NCBI GenBank assembly: GCA_021399445.1
Contig: JAJTUQ010000012.1
Location: 508,501-572,500 of the forward strand
Direction of reading: 5' to 3'
DNA from: Xylogone sp. PMI_703
Lineage: Eukaryota > Ascomycota > Leotiomycetes
DNA: 64,000 nucleotides
The position numbers and the translations under genes were made by a program. This document shows, piece after piece, positions 22,438-34,600 of this stretch (positions are counted from its first letter, which is position 1; every line of letters begins with the position of its first letter). The notes beneath the pieces are model-generated. The model was not told where the DNA came from, ran no database searches, and saw only the letters and a program-made list of their open reading frames with translations.

Positions 22438-24171
22438 ATGATATCCTCCTTTTCGATTGTGTCATTCCTCCTTATCGCCCAACGGGTGATGTCCGTCGCC
22501 GGACGCCAAATGGTATCCAACCCTGTGTTCTGGGAAGATTTGGCAGACCTCGACATTTTCCGCCTTGGTGACGCTTATTACTACTCAGCCTCTACCATGG
22601 CGTACTCACCCGGAGCGCCACTCCTGCGCTCCTACGACCTTATTCACTGGGAGTATATGACTCACTCGGTGCCCGTTCTTGATTTTGGGGCCAAGTACTT
22701 TTTAAATGGCTCGGGGTCTGCGTATGTTGAAGGGGTATGGGCTTCCTCTTTGCGATATAGGAAGAGCAACGACCGATTTTACTGGATTGGCTGCGTTGAC
22801 TTCGCACAAACCCATATTTTCACCGCTCCTGGGTCCATAATCGACAAGCCAGGAGCACCAGCAACCGATTGGACCGAACATCCAGCCATAAATCACTGTT
22901 ACTACGACTGCAGTCTACTCATTGACGATGACGACTCGATGTACGTGTCATTTGGAAGTACAAATCTCAGTGTTGCCAAACTGACTTCAGACGGCCTATC
23001 GCAAAATTATACTCAAGTGGTGTATAACAGCCCAAATCAAACATACATTGAAGGGTCACGCTTCTATAAGATTAATGGCACGTACTATATCTTGACCACA
23101 CCGCCAGCATCGTCAGAGTGGGTCCTCAAATCACAAAGCCCCTGGGGCCCATATGAGATGCGACATCTTGCCGATTCTGTCATTCCACCGGTTCCATATG
23201 CAGGGAACCCACACCAAGGTGGATTGATTGAAGCACCAGATGGGCAATGGTACTATGCAGCTTTTATCGATTCATTTCCTGGCGGTCGTGTTCCAGTATT
23301 GGCGCCTATCAGCTGGACAGTTGATGGCTGGCCGATCCTGGATATTGTTAACAATACCTGGCCATCTGAAATTCCCAATCCCGTTAAAACAGATAAAACT
23401 ATCCCACCACCAACAGGCAAGGACTTTTTCCATGGCCCAATTCTTGGTCCTCAGTGGGAATGGAACCACAACCCAGATCCGGAATCTTATGGTTTCGCAC
23501 CAGGCGGTGGCCTTATTATGAAGACAGCAACAGTGACAGACAATCTCTTCCTTGCCCGCAACACGCTTACACACCGTGTTCTAGGCCCCGCATCCCGTGG
23601 GACTTTCCAAGTGGATCTGAGAGGGATGATCGACGGCGACCAGGTAGGGATGGGCCTATTTCGAGATGCCATGGCCTTTATTGGCGTTTCAAAGGCCGGC
23701 GATACACTAACCGTGGAGTACGTTGATGGCTTATTATTGAGCGATTCAAATAACAATGGATGGCAGACGGTCTCGAACGGGACAGTCGCAGCTACTGGCC
23801 CTTCGTTTAAAGCTACAGCTAAGGACCTCTGGTTGCGTATCGATGTTAGCATTTTACCAGCGTTCAATGCCCCCGCTGGGATCGAGCGCCATGCCAACTT
23901 TTCATTCAGCTTTGATGGTAAGGACTTCAAGCAGCTGGGTACGCCATTCACATTGGCCAATACGTGGGAGTATTTTATCGGGTAAGTTCAGTCCTGTATC
24001 TCTAAGCTCATCCAACAAAGGGTTCCTGGTATCTTAAGGTATTAAATTTACTAACGGTAATCCTATTCCAGATATCGTTTTAGTCTATTCAACTTTGCAA
24101 GAAAAGCGATCGGAGGGCATATTGTGGCCAAGAGCTTCTCAATCGAATCTATTCCCACGGATGGATTGTAG
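22438..24171 (+). CDS. Secreted GH43 beta-xylosidase/arabinofuranosidase-like enzyme
   Basis: Exons 22438-23981 and 24072-24171, with a 90-nt intron; 547 residues. Exon 2 adds YRFSLFNFARKAIGGHIVAK and the C-terminus. A signal peptide (about residues 1-20) precedes a five-bladed GH43 propeller. The three expected acids are visible: base Asp near residue 39 (DLDIFRLGDAYYYSAS), pKa-modulating Asp157 (CYYDCSLLID), and acid Glu205 (TYIEGSRFYKINGTYYIL). A C-terminal beta-sandwich (about 345-547) is like the GH43 C2/DUF1349 type. Such enzymes release xylose or arabinose from hemicellulose oligosaccharides. The neighbourhood of GH3 and GH93 genes and two GGCTAAA sites upstream agree with hemicellulose use. 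The exact substrate cannot be read from sequence. Confidence 0.88.
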
Positions 24172-25461
24172 CTAATTATTGCAATGTTATGATGGAGTTG
24201 ACGACTTGATTTGCAATAGTGGCGGTGCAAAGCCTTTATATACAACCCACTACCACATGTACTGTGTGTCTGCGTACATTGTATACCGGCGAAGAGGACA
24301 AAACCGTAGTTTCCCAAGCCATTAGATTCCACTTCAAAACAAAGGAAGCCACGGTGCCAATCAAGTTTCTTGATTCGCGCAATGCTAGATTATGACAGGG
24401 GAATTTGGAACAAATCATACAGTCATATTGTTCAAACTCCGTTGGGTATGCCACCTGAGTAATTAGCCCAACGGTGGATCACTGGTATATTAGGCCTACG
24501 GTACCTTATAGCACTCCAATTCTACAATTAATAGACAATCAATACAACAGGCAATTCTATGGTTTCAGTACCGTTCACTGGCACATGACCCCTCAATAAC
24601 TTTCGTTATCAAATTATCCTGTCTTGCTTCCCTTGGGCCACTTTACGCGAGACTTACAAAGTAACTCACCTGCAGACTACTAACGTCGCTTACATTTGAC
24701 CCTTAGCTCTTTGGTCTTTGGTTACTGGGGCGCTGGGCGACTGGGTTATATATATATATATACCAAATAGCCTGCAAGCAGGCCCCAATTTCTCCAACGC
24801 GCTAAAATACCAGTCTAGATTGGCTCTAAACCTGCAGGCAGGCCGTGGATAAAGGAAAGTATACGGAATTACAATATAAACTCGGCTGGCTTAGATGCGC
24901 GCGAATCCAATGGGACAAGCTTTTGACGGCCGTTGGGATGAAGGAAACTGAGCCTCATAATAGAACAGCGCACGGGAAAGGGGGTAAAGCTTGGTTGGTT
25001 TCCAAACTTCTTTGTTGCATCATCCCTGCGGTCTATCATTTTACGCGCGAAAGATCTTATAATCTGACGGGACTTCAAGTCCAAATCTACCCCGGAGACC
25101 AACATGCGATTTTCATTCCCCGCAATCATACCCCATAGGGTTCATGACGGGCCACAGTTGGCCACACGCCCTTAATCCAAACATTTAACCAATCCCTGAT
25201 CCCCTGGGGTCGGTTATCTATAGAGTTTTAACCACATTCTCGGTTAACAGAAACAGACCAGGGACACAACAGCATAGCTAAAGTTGGCATGCACGGATGA
25301 GTTGCCTCTGTGTCCCTTTTTGCAAGGTTAGAATTGTAGCATTTCATAGACTGGTGGGTAACATTCCTATGCTAATAGGAATAACGCTATAGTATTATTG
25401 GAGACTCCGCGAAAAGTCTCGATGATTATTTTTGCAGTTCAATCTAACCTACCTGGAGTCT
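24172..25461. other. Intergenic between GH43 gene and GH43 remnant
   Basis: No gene is recognised. There is an (TA)n tract near 24748-24763 and paired CCTGCAAGCAGG / CCTGCAGGCAGG motifs near 24770 and 24832. The frame at 24845-25138 is unassigned. Confidence 0.45.
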
Positions 25462-25703
25462 ATGGAGCGCCCTACAACAAATACTATTATCACAGGTTTT
25501 GCACCAGATCCATCTGTCTGTCTACTTGACGATACCTTTTATCTTGTCAGTTCTAGCTTCCACGTCTTTCCCGGTATTCCAATCTACGAATCCGAGGATC
25601 TAATTTCGTGGACGCTTATTGGTGAGTGAACAGCGCCCAACCCAGCCGCGCGGGAGTAAACAATTGCTGATAGCTCGGTAGGAAATGCGGTCAACCGCCC
25701 ATC
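25462..25703 (+). pseudogene. GH43 gene remnant truncated by a repeat element
   Basis: Exon 25462-25621, a 60-nt intron (25622-25681), then the start of exon 2. The translation MERPTTNTIITGFAPDPSV through FYLVSSSFHVFPGIPIYESE to WTLIGNAVNRPS is the N-terminus of a GH43 beta-xylosidase of the type starting NPxxxGFxPDPS, including the catalytic base Asp. It lacks a signal peptide, as intracellular members do. Coding resemblance stops exactly where the repeat at 25704 begins (TGTCGGAATA), and I cannot find a continuation after that repeat ends at 26030. It differs from the GH43 gene at 22438, so it is not a local duplicate of it. Confidence 0.8.
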
Positions 25704-26030
25704 TGTCGGAATAATGGTCCGATTATGGTAGAACGTGTTGGACTGGGAAATATGCAGGGCGCACAGTATATGTGATACTGGTAGTGTATATATAGAGCTT
25801 TATCCCACTTCTGCAGAAAATCAAGTCGTCAACTCCATTTGAAACCTCTAACAATACCAAAATAATAATAAAATAACTTATCTTTCAGTGCAAATACAGT
25901 ACAATTTATAGTGAGGATTGCGCTAAAGGGTAACGAATTAAATGACCTAACATAGCAGGGTTATCCTGACTATTCCTAATGAGGTTATAGTTATTTGCGG
26001 TCCATATGAGCTACCGCAATGGTTCTGACA
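25704..26030. repeat. TGTCGGAA...GGTTCTGACA repeat element, copy 3
   Basis: This is 327 bp. Its interior shares TGGTCCGATTATGGTAGAA, CAGTACAATTTATAGTG and CAGGGTTATCCTGACTA-type blocks with 43219-43426. It interrupts the GH43 remnant. No clear target duplication was found, so a deletion may have accompanied or followed insertion. Confidence 0.7.
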
Positions 26031-26324
26031 TGAACGTAATAATTCTGGATACAATAATAGTCTAAGGCGGTTATTAATTGCTACAATAGATGATATAGTG
26101 TGTGTATTCTCATAGAACTATACAGTGTGCCGTAAATGGCTCCGCCACATGTACATAAGCACAACCTGAGAGCTTCATGCTCTTTTAGCTACTGAACTTC
26201 AGGCCTTTAGCATTAGAGGGGTTGTAACATAAAGGGTTAGTATACAAAATACTAAGAGCCTTCCTTTTGAGAGATAACTAACTTATAGTACTTACATGGT
26301 ATTATTAATATAAAAATTAGAATA

Positions 26325-26726
26325 ATGTAATTCCCTGCCCACCCTCCACTCGAAATTTACTGTAAAATCGAGCAAAATCACCTCCCAGCAAAATCAACTA
26401 CTATATCAAATTATAAGTTAAAATTAAAAAATCAAATCAATATAATACTAGGTAATACATAAGTAAATTCTGGTATCATAAGAATTTATTATTTAAAGTT
26501 ACAATAAAAAATAGTTAATTTTGCTGTTTAAAATTAAAATTTTGATATTTATAAAAATCAAACAATTTTCAGGTCTTTAAAATTAAGTATTTTACTTTAT
26601 ATCAATATAATTAAATTATATATAGATTATTATCATACTAATTCTTATGATTATTGATTTTGCTGTAGGGTGATTTTGCTCGATTTTACGGTAAATTTCG
26701 AGTGGAGGGCGGACAGGGAACTACGT
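26325..26726. mobile_element. Fot1/pogo-type MITE, 402 bp, TA duplication
   Basis: Inverted ends of about 70 bp (ATGTAATTCCCTGCCCACCC on the left; matching GGACAGGGAACTACGT on the right) are flanked by TA at 26323-26324 and 26727-26728. The centre is very AT-rich and non-coding. The ends resemble those of the elements at 19470-21096 and 39949. It ends 158 bp before the GH95 start codon, so it sits in that gene's promoter region. Confidence 0.85.
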
Positions 26727-26884
26727 TAGTTGGATTCTTTTTCGGTCATTGTGCTAGAATGGACCGAGAATTTAACCAGGCACCGCAAGTTCTGAAACGG
26801 TCATTAATAAGAAGCTCCGTCGCATGAGACCATGAGTTACCAAACGATATCTTTCCTCAGCCACAGTGTCACTTCGTAGTCGTG

Positions 26885-29579
26885 ATGTTAAGTCGATCAA
26901 TTCAGACACTCGCTCTCTCTAACGCACTGCTCTTGCTTGGTCACGTCGGGGCAGCGCCGCCAAACTCTGCGTCCAACCCCAACAGGCTCTGGGATATTTC
27001 ACCCGCATCCAGCTACGCGGATAATTATCCCATCGGCAATGGGCGCGTCGGTGCCATGGTAGGCGGGAGCGCGTCCTCAGAGGCCATCCAGGTCAACGAA
27101 GACTCGTACTGGTCAGGAGGCTTACTACATCGGGTCAATCCCAGTGGATATCAGACCGTGAAGCAAATGCAGTCTCTCCTCAAGGGAGGTTCCTTGGCGG
27201 AGGCAACTAGGATAGCAGGCTACGGTTACCAAGGCACGCCTGTGTCAACACAACATTACGAGAATATGGGTTATCTAACCTTGACAATGGACGATACCAA
27301 TGGCACCACTAGCTATGAACGGTGGCTCGATCTTGAAGAAGGTGCTGCTGGCATGTATTACGTGAGTAACGACGTTGAATACACTCGAGAGTACATCGCC
27401 AGCAACCCGGATGAGGTCATCGCTATTCATATCACAGCTAGTAAACCAGGTTCTGTTTCGTTTACGATTCATCTCGATCGCGGTTCCTCGCTCAACCGGT
27501 GGTTAGCGTACAGTACTTCCTTTGACAATAACACCATCGTTGCGGGTGGCAGTGCCGACGGTGTAACTGGCATCGACTGGGCAGCCGGAGCTCGAGTGAC
27601 AAGTTCTGGCGGATCGATCTATACGGTTGGAGACTATGTCTTCTGTTCCGGGGCAGATGAGGCAACCATCTATTTCACGGCTTGGACATCAGTTCGCCAG
27701 TCGAATCCTCATAATGCCGTGTTATCGGGGCTTGCTAAAGCTTCTAGCAAAAGCTTCGACTTAGTCCGCGCGGTTCATATTTCGGACTACCAGAAGTACA
27801 TGTCAAGGGTCTCATTGAATCTTGGAAACTCAACGTCTGCGCAAAAGGCTATGACGACTACCCAGCGAATGGCCACATTCAGTACCGCTGCTTTCGACCC
27901 TGAGTTGGCGGCATTATACTTCCAGTTCGGACGGTACACTCTGATCTCAACCTCCAGGCAGGGGACTCTTCCGCCGAATCTGCAAGGGATATGGAGTCAG
28001 GATATGGATCCTATGTGGGGTTCCAAATATACCATCAACATCAATTTGGGTAAGATATCGTCTCCCTCTTGGTAGGTGGCCAACCTAACTGCATAGAGAA
28101 ATGAACTACTGGCCGAGTTTGACGACCAGTAAGTTTACTGTTCCTCAAGAATGTACTGGGCGCTGACAAACAAAGACCTCGCGGATCTGACCACTCCGCT
28201 GAATGACCTCCTGAATGAAATCGGTAAACAAGGCAGTGTTGTCGCGCGACAAATGTATCACGCTTCAGGTATTGTCGCTCACCACAATACCGACTTGTGG
28301 GGAGACTCGGCGCCACAGGATAATTACCTCTCATCAACGTGCTGGCCCATGGGAGCCTCGTGGTTGATCACACATCTCATGGAGCACTACCGATTTACCG
28401 GTGACAAGACCACACTCAAGGCCAACTATAACCTTTTCCAGAATGCCGTTCTCTTTGCTCTTGATTTCCTCACTCCTTATGAGGGATATATGGTTACGAA
28501 CCCTTCGATCTCGCCGGAGAATCTCTACTACGTTCCTGGCTCGACGCAGCAGCTTGCAATTACGTACGGGCCAACGATCGATAACTCGCTGTTGTGGGAG
28601 CTTCTGGGTGAATTTATCGACATACACAGAGAGCTCAACCTCAATGATAAGAGCCTTGCTGACAAGGTGACTGCGCTTAGAGCCCTGTTACCTCCGTTGC
28701 GCATGAATCAGTATGGGGGCATTGCTGAGTGGATTCATGACTATAATGAGGTTCGTCACTTTTTCCCTCCTTTATCTGGAATCGCTGATTTTAACTTGAA
28801 TCTTAACAGACAGATCCCGGCCATCGACACTGGTCAATGCTCTGGGGCCTGTACCCAGGGTCGCAGATTACAACCTCAAATCAGGACACATTCAATTGGG
28901 CGATTTCGAGCATTCAACGTCGTTTAGAGTATGTTCCCTCCACTTTCAGACAACACTGTTTAGAAAGCTTGAACTAATTACCCGTAATGCTTGTGACAGT
29001 CATGGCAGCGGCTCTACTGCCTGGTCGCGTGCTTGGTCGATCGCCCTCTCAGCCAGAGCTTATCTTCCTGATCTTGTACACTCGAATCTGGCTCAGCAAC
29101 TGGCCAACTACACTACGCACACATCTTTACTAGCGACTGGTCCTCCGGCAGACTTCCAGATCGATGGGACTTTTGGAGGACCGGCGGGCATGGTTGAGGC
29201 TTTTCTTCAAAGTCACGAGACCGTGGTCACGGACAAGAACGGTAAGCTGTTGGCGGCCCAGACTGGTGACGCGAACAAAGTCCACCTGATTCGACTTCTC
29301 CCGGCGGTACCATCTGCCTGGGGCGCGAACGGAGGTGGGTCTGTGTCGGGACTGGTAGCTCGCGGCGCCTTTGAAGTTGATATTATTTGGTCGAGCGATG
29401 GGAAGCTGTCCGGAGCTACCATAACGTCCAATGTTGGCAACCAGGCATATGTCACGTTGGGAAGTTCTCCCATTGGGGCTACGAATGCGACCGAGATCAT
29501 GGTGAAAGGTGCGGGATCTGGCGGATTTGTGCTGCTGCCGGCAAAGAGAGGCACAAAGTTCACTGTGAAGCTGGCGTAA
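26885..29579 (+). CDS. Secreted GH95 alpha-L-fucosidase-like enzyme
   Basis: Five exons: 26885-28049, 28099-28128 (a 30-nt microexon), 28176-28750, 28810-28928 and 29000-29579; introns 49, 47, 59 and 71 nt; 822 residues. A signal peptide (MLSRSIQTLALSNALLLLG..) precedes an N-terminal beta domain (LWDISPASSYADNYPIGNGR), the GH95 catalytic barrel and a beta-sandwich end. Family signatures are present: PPNLQGIWSQDMDPMWGSKY, NINLEMNYWPS (formed across exons 1-2), AHHNTDLWGDSAP, DPGHRHWSMLWGLYPGSQI, HGSGSTAWSRAW and QIDGTFGGPAGMVEAFLQSH. Members hydrolyse alpha-1,2-L-fucosides or related L-galactosides, for example on xyloglucan. All splices restore family text exactly, which makes the model strong. 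The promoter carries a MITE. Confidence 0.9.
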
Positions 29580-30413
29580 GGGCGGCTGGCTTGTGCCAAG
29601 GAGGCTGATGCTTGAATATGATTGGCTTATAATATGCAAATGAGTAGATTGTTATCGTTGTAGCTCCCCCCTGTTATAGTCTCGAATCTATCCAAGACAT
29701 CTGCTTATCGGACCTATGTAGAACGGCCTACCGAGTAATAAGACGAGCTGTTTAACATTCTTACAAAAGTCTTTAAATCCTTTTAAGACTTTAAAGACTC
29801 GCTAGTTCCTGGCATCACAGTAATAGTCTAGCCGTAATAACACCAGAATCTGAGTAATTACTTAGTCATATTTAAATGACCGGTTAGTTTATAATAACTT
29901 TAATCATTTTATGTTTACTGTGAAAATGGTATTCTGATTAAATTAACTTAATTGTTAGGAATTATGGGAGCAGAGCATACTGGCGCTCGGTAGCTATGCG
30001 ATCGGAGTGGAACGACTAATAATCCGGTAAGAGAGTATTTAAGGGTGAAACTCCTTAAAGCATAAGCATACAATGTGGGGGTTCTAAAAATTTCGAAGGC
30101 ATAAATCTTACAAGAAGGGGAGAGTACTATCCTTTCGAACCATAAATACGGCAAGTAAGGCCAATTCGGAGAAGTGTATAGGGTAAGTATAGGGCAACAC
30201 GGCCAGGAAAGGGTGCTGCTTGCGACCGGAGAGTGCAATGGAGGAAGATGGCGTCTAGGAGGGCGACTGAGGAGAGAACCAAGAGCGTCGTCAAAAGTTA
30301 GGGAAAATCGGGAAAATGAAGAGCTAGAAGACGGGGAATTCTTCCAGAATGCCCTGACCGGAACAGTAAAGCAAGGACGAGGCCGACCAGCCAAATCAAC
30401 CATAGTAGTAAGC

Positions 30414-31664
30414 ATGGCAACACCGGTCCCAGCTATCACGGTAGAGGGAGCGACTACACCAGCAACAGCGAAGGAAGAGCCGAGAGCCAGGAAAGACAAG
30501 GAAGCCCAAGCAATGGAGACGGTACTGGAAACGATGAAGGAGATATATAAGCTGAACAAGGCCCTGAAAGCGGAAATTGGGGAGCTAAAAGCACAACTGG
30601 ATGAAACTAAAGCGCAGATGAACGGTATCAACGTACAGCTGGTGGAAACGAGAGAACAGCTGGTGGAAACGAGAGAACAGCTGGTGGAAACGAGAGAACA
30701 GCTGGTAGAAACCAACAACCAACTCACAGAGACAAAGATGCAACTGGCAGAGACGAATACGCAACTAGTAGAGATGTCCTCCAATCTAAACGCCAGTGTA
30801 CGGGGAGGATCGACTCCAACTACCGGCCTGTCGACACCGTCATACTCAGCAGCGCTGTTACGGTCGGTAAACCCCTCGTCATCAGCGAGCCAGCCAAACA
30901 ACGTAAAGCCGAAGACCACCGGGATAGAACCAACACATTGTATAGTTGATACTACACGAGTCAACGAGGAAGACCAACCGAAGATGCAACCAGGGTTCAT
31001 AAGAAAGATTATCGAAGAAGGAGTTCGGAAAGCGGCAGACCAGGACAACTGGAGGTGTGCAGCCGTGATGCGGGACGCGAGAAACGAAAAGAGGGTCAAG
31101 ATCGCCTGTAGAGACGAGACAGAGCTTAGAATGGTGAAAGAAGCAGTGGAAGGATCAGGAATTAGGGGATTGCGGGTGCTCCGAGATCAATTCTACCCGG
31201 TAAAGGTAGACAACGCAAACCGGGCAGCAGTAATTGACAACGATGGCAACCTTGTACCCAGCATAGCGGAGGAGTTAGGGAGGGAGAACGGAGTTAACAT
31301 TGCAAAAATCGCATGGCTGAGCAAGAAAGAAGTAAGGAAAGCGTATGGCTCGATGATAGTATTCGTAACAAAGCGGGAGGAGGCTGATAGACTACTACGT
31401 GAGAACTACTTTCATGTAGCTGGAGAGTCGGCCTACACTCGTCCCTTCAAACGAAGGGACAGGGTAGAGCAATGCTACAATTGTCAAGAATTGGGACACA
31501 AAGCTTTCAGCTGTAAGAAGCCGTAAAAATCCGGAAAGTATGCCAACGTAGGGCACCGGCACAGCGATTGCCAATCGCAAATATTCAAATGCGTACTATG
31601 CCTCGGCCCACATGAATCGTACAGTCCAACCTGTCGCATCCTCCATCCTCCACGATATGAATAA
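30414..31664 (+). pseudogene. LINE ORF1 (Gag-like, coiled coil and zinc knuckle)
   Basis: The open frame runs back to 30174, but the first ATG is 30414. There is an AT-hook-like GRGRPAKS just upstream of it. A long coiled coil contains three direct repeats of VETREQL (30640-30710). The RNA-binding end has a CCHC knuckle, CYNCQELGHKAFSC. A TAA at 31524-31526 follows KKP, but the same frame continues with a degenerate second knuckle and a CVLCLGPHESYSPTC segment to TAA at 31662-31664, showing the stop is a mutation. ORF1 proteins bind the element RNA. Confidence 0.8.
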
Positions 31665-34600
31665 GATTTTAAAAATACTACAACTGAACGTGCGAAAACA
31701 GAAAGCCACCCAGCACAGTTTAGTGAATGACAAGAGTCTACAAGATTTTGGGATTATAGCAGTATTAGAACCACACGTATGGGAGACAGAAGGAAGACTT
31801 ATCACCACGCCAAACACGCACAAGAATTGGAGTAAACTAATACCTACAGAGTGCAGCGAAGGGAGGTGGAAGATTCGCAGTATGTTGTGGGTTAAGAGCG
31901 ACATTGACTTGGAGCAAATCCCGGTGGAATCACCGGATATCATAGCAGCAATCCTCCAGCTACAAACCTGCAAGGTTTTGACTATAGCAGCATATATAGA
32001 GCCAGCAAATAGAGAGGCACCAGACAAGGGAATCAGAGAGATACGGAAAGCAATCCAGACAGCATAGAGGAGAGCCGGAGAAGTGATAGAGACGGTGGTG
32101 GTAGGGGACTTCAACAGGCACGACCAGCTATGGGGAGGCGACAATATCGCATTGGCAAGGCAAGGAGAAGCCAACCCTATTATCGAGCTGATGAACGAGT
32201 ATGGACTGCAGAGCTTGCTACCGAGAGGAACCAAAACATGGCAACAAGGAGACCAAGAGTCGACAATTGATTTAGTATTGACGTCTAGCGAGATAGCAAG
32301 GAACGTGATCAAGTGCGATGTTCACGAGACAGAACATGGCTCAGACCACCGAGCTATAGAGACGATTATAGACTTGGAGACCCCGGAAACTCCACAGACA
32401 GAAAGACTGCTTATGAAAGAAGCACCGTGGAATAAGATAAGAGAGAGAGTTAAGGAGAAACTACAGGATAAACCATTACCGGGCGATGTGCAACAACAGA
32501 CCGATAAACTTATGGAGGTAATAACGGAAGCAATCCAGAGCTTGACGCCAAAAGCTAGACCATCACTGTACGCAAAACGGTGGTGGACAGCCGACTTGAC
32601 ACAACTGAGGAAAGTATACACTTATTGGAGAAACCAAGCCAGAGCGCAAAGGAGAAGAGGGAGCGCACTGCCAGAGCTAGAAAAGCGAGCCAAAGATAGT
32701 GCAAAGGAATACCACGAGGCAATCAATAGACAAAAGAAGGCACACTGGGATAGCTTTTTGACAGAAAGCAAGAATATATGGCAAATCTCTAAGTTCTTAG
32801 ATATGAACAACAATGCAACCTTCGACAAAATCCCCCAATTGAAAAGGAAGGACGGCACAACAACACAAGGCACAGCAGAGCAGTCAAAAGAACTGTTAGC
32901 TACATTCTTCCCCCCACTGCCCGAAGAAATAGAGGAAGAGAAAGAGAAAGGTCAACGGCAGGCGGTAAATATGCCCCAGTTAACAGTGGAAGAAGTGGAG
33001 AGGAAGGTATTCGACATGAATTCATGGAAGGCACCAGGGGAAGATGGGATGCAAGCTATAGTATGGAAACAAATCTGGCCGGTAGCGAAAACCACCATTA
33101 CGCACTTGTTCCAAACGTCCCTGTGGGAAGAAGAACTACCCAGACAATGGAGAAACGCAAAGATTATACCTCTGAAGAAGCCCGGAAAAGGAGACTACAC
33201 GGTAGCCAAGGTGTGGCGACCAATCTCACTATTACCAACACTGGGAAAGATCCTGGAAGCAGTTGTGGCAGAAAGGTTATCGTACGTAACAGAGCACTGG
33301 GGATTGCTACCCACAAATCACTTTGGGGCCAGAAAGCAACGGTCTACTGAACAAGCGCTAGTATTATTGCAAGAGCATATATACGACGCGTGGAGGAGGA
33401 AGAAAGTGCTGAGTCTGATTAGCTTTGACGTGAAAGGAGCCTACAACGGGGTGTACAAGGAAAGACTACTGCAAAGGCTCAAGACACGCGGAATACCACA
33501 ATACATAGTCAACTGGATTGATGCTTTTTGCTCCAATAGAACAGCAACCATAATGGTCAACGGCACAGTGTCGGAAACGCAAGAATTACCACAGGCTGGG
33601 TTACCGCAAGGGTCACCATTATCCCCAATCCTCTTCCTGTTCTTCAATGCCGACCTAGTACAGTATAAACTGAGCTCTAAAGGAGGATCTATAGCATTTG
33701 TAGACGACTATTCAGCATGGGTTATAGGTGAGTCAGCAGAAGCGAATAGAGCTGGAATCGAAGAGATAATCCACAAGGCTATACAGTGGGAGAAGTATAG
33801 CGGAGCCACGTTTGAGCAAGACAAGATAACGTTGATTCACTTCACCAGGAATAAGTTAAAAACTAGTAACCAACCAGATAAAATAAAAGGAACGGATGTC
33901 GTGCCAAAAGAGAGTGCTAAATTGCTAGGAGTGATACTGGACACGGAACTTCGGTTCGGAGAGCATATCTCAAGGGCGGCAACCAAAGGCCTGAAAGCAG
34001 CTATGGCACTAAGGAGGCTACAAGCCATATCAACACCAACCGCAAGGAAACTATTTATCGCAACTGTGACGCCCGCAATCGACTATGCGTCAGTGGTGTG
34101 GATGCACAGGTGTACTGGCAAAGAAGCAGCTATGTTGAACAGACCGCAAAAAGTAGGAGCCCAAGCAATTATCGGTGTATTCCGTACAGTAGCTACAGCA
34201 GTAGCCGAAGCAGAAGCCAGTCTACACACTATAGAAGACCGACACGTAAGGAAAGCAACAGTATTCTGGGTACAAACACGAACACTACCGCAAACTCATC
34301 CGCTAGCTAGAATATCTGCCAAGGAGTGTGCAAGGTTTACATCTCCACTGCAAAAGATAGCTAAAACCTGCCAGAAGATACCAGTAGACAGGATGGAAAT
34401 TATCCAACCGTACATCATTGCTCCCTGGGAGACCCGAATAAAGGTTATCACAGACCCAGATGAAGTGAATAAAGAGATCAAATACAGACATGGAGTACTG
34501 ATAGCAGTAAAGGCATCAGCCAGGAAAGAACTAGTAGGCATAGGAAGCATAACTAGCTATACTAACCAGTATATCTCGATCAGAGACCCAGTAATTAGAT

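Noticed and set aside
24748..24763. TATATATA tract as a promoter TATA box.
   Set aside because: It is a plain dinucleotide repeat with no gene start nearby.
28151..28175. Separate gene starting MYWALTNK within the GH95 locus.
   Set aside because: Those codons are intron 2 of the GH95 gene; splicing restores exact family sequence on both sides.
29948..31099. 383-residue minus-strand frame opposite LINE ORF1.
   Set aside because: It is the antisense shadow of ORF1, with low-complexity Ser/Cys repeats mirroring the coiled coil.
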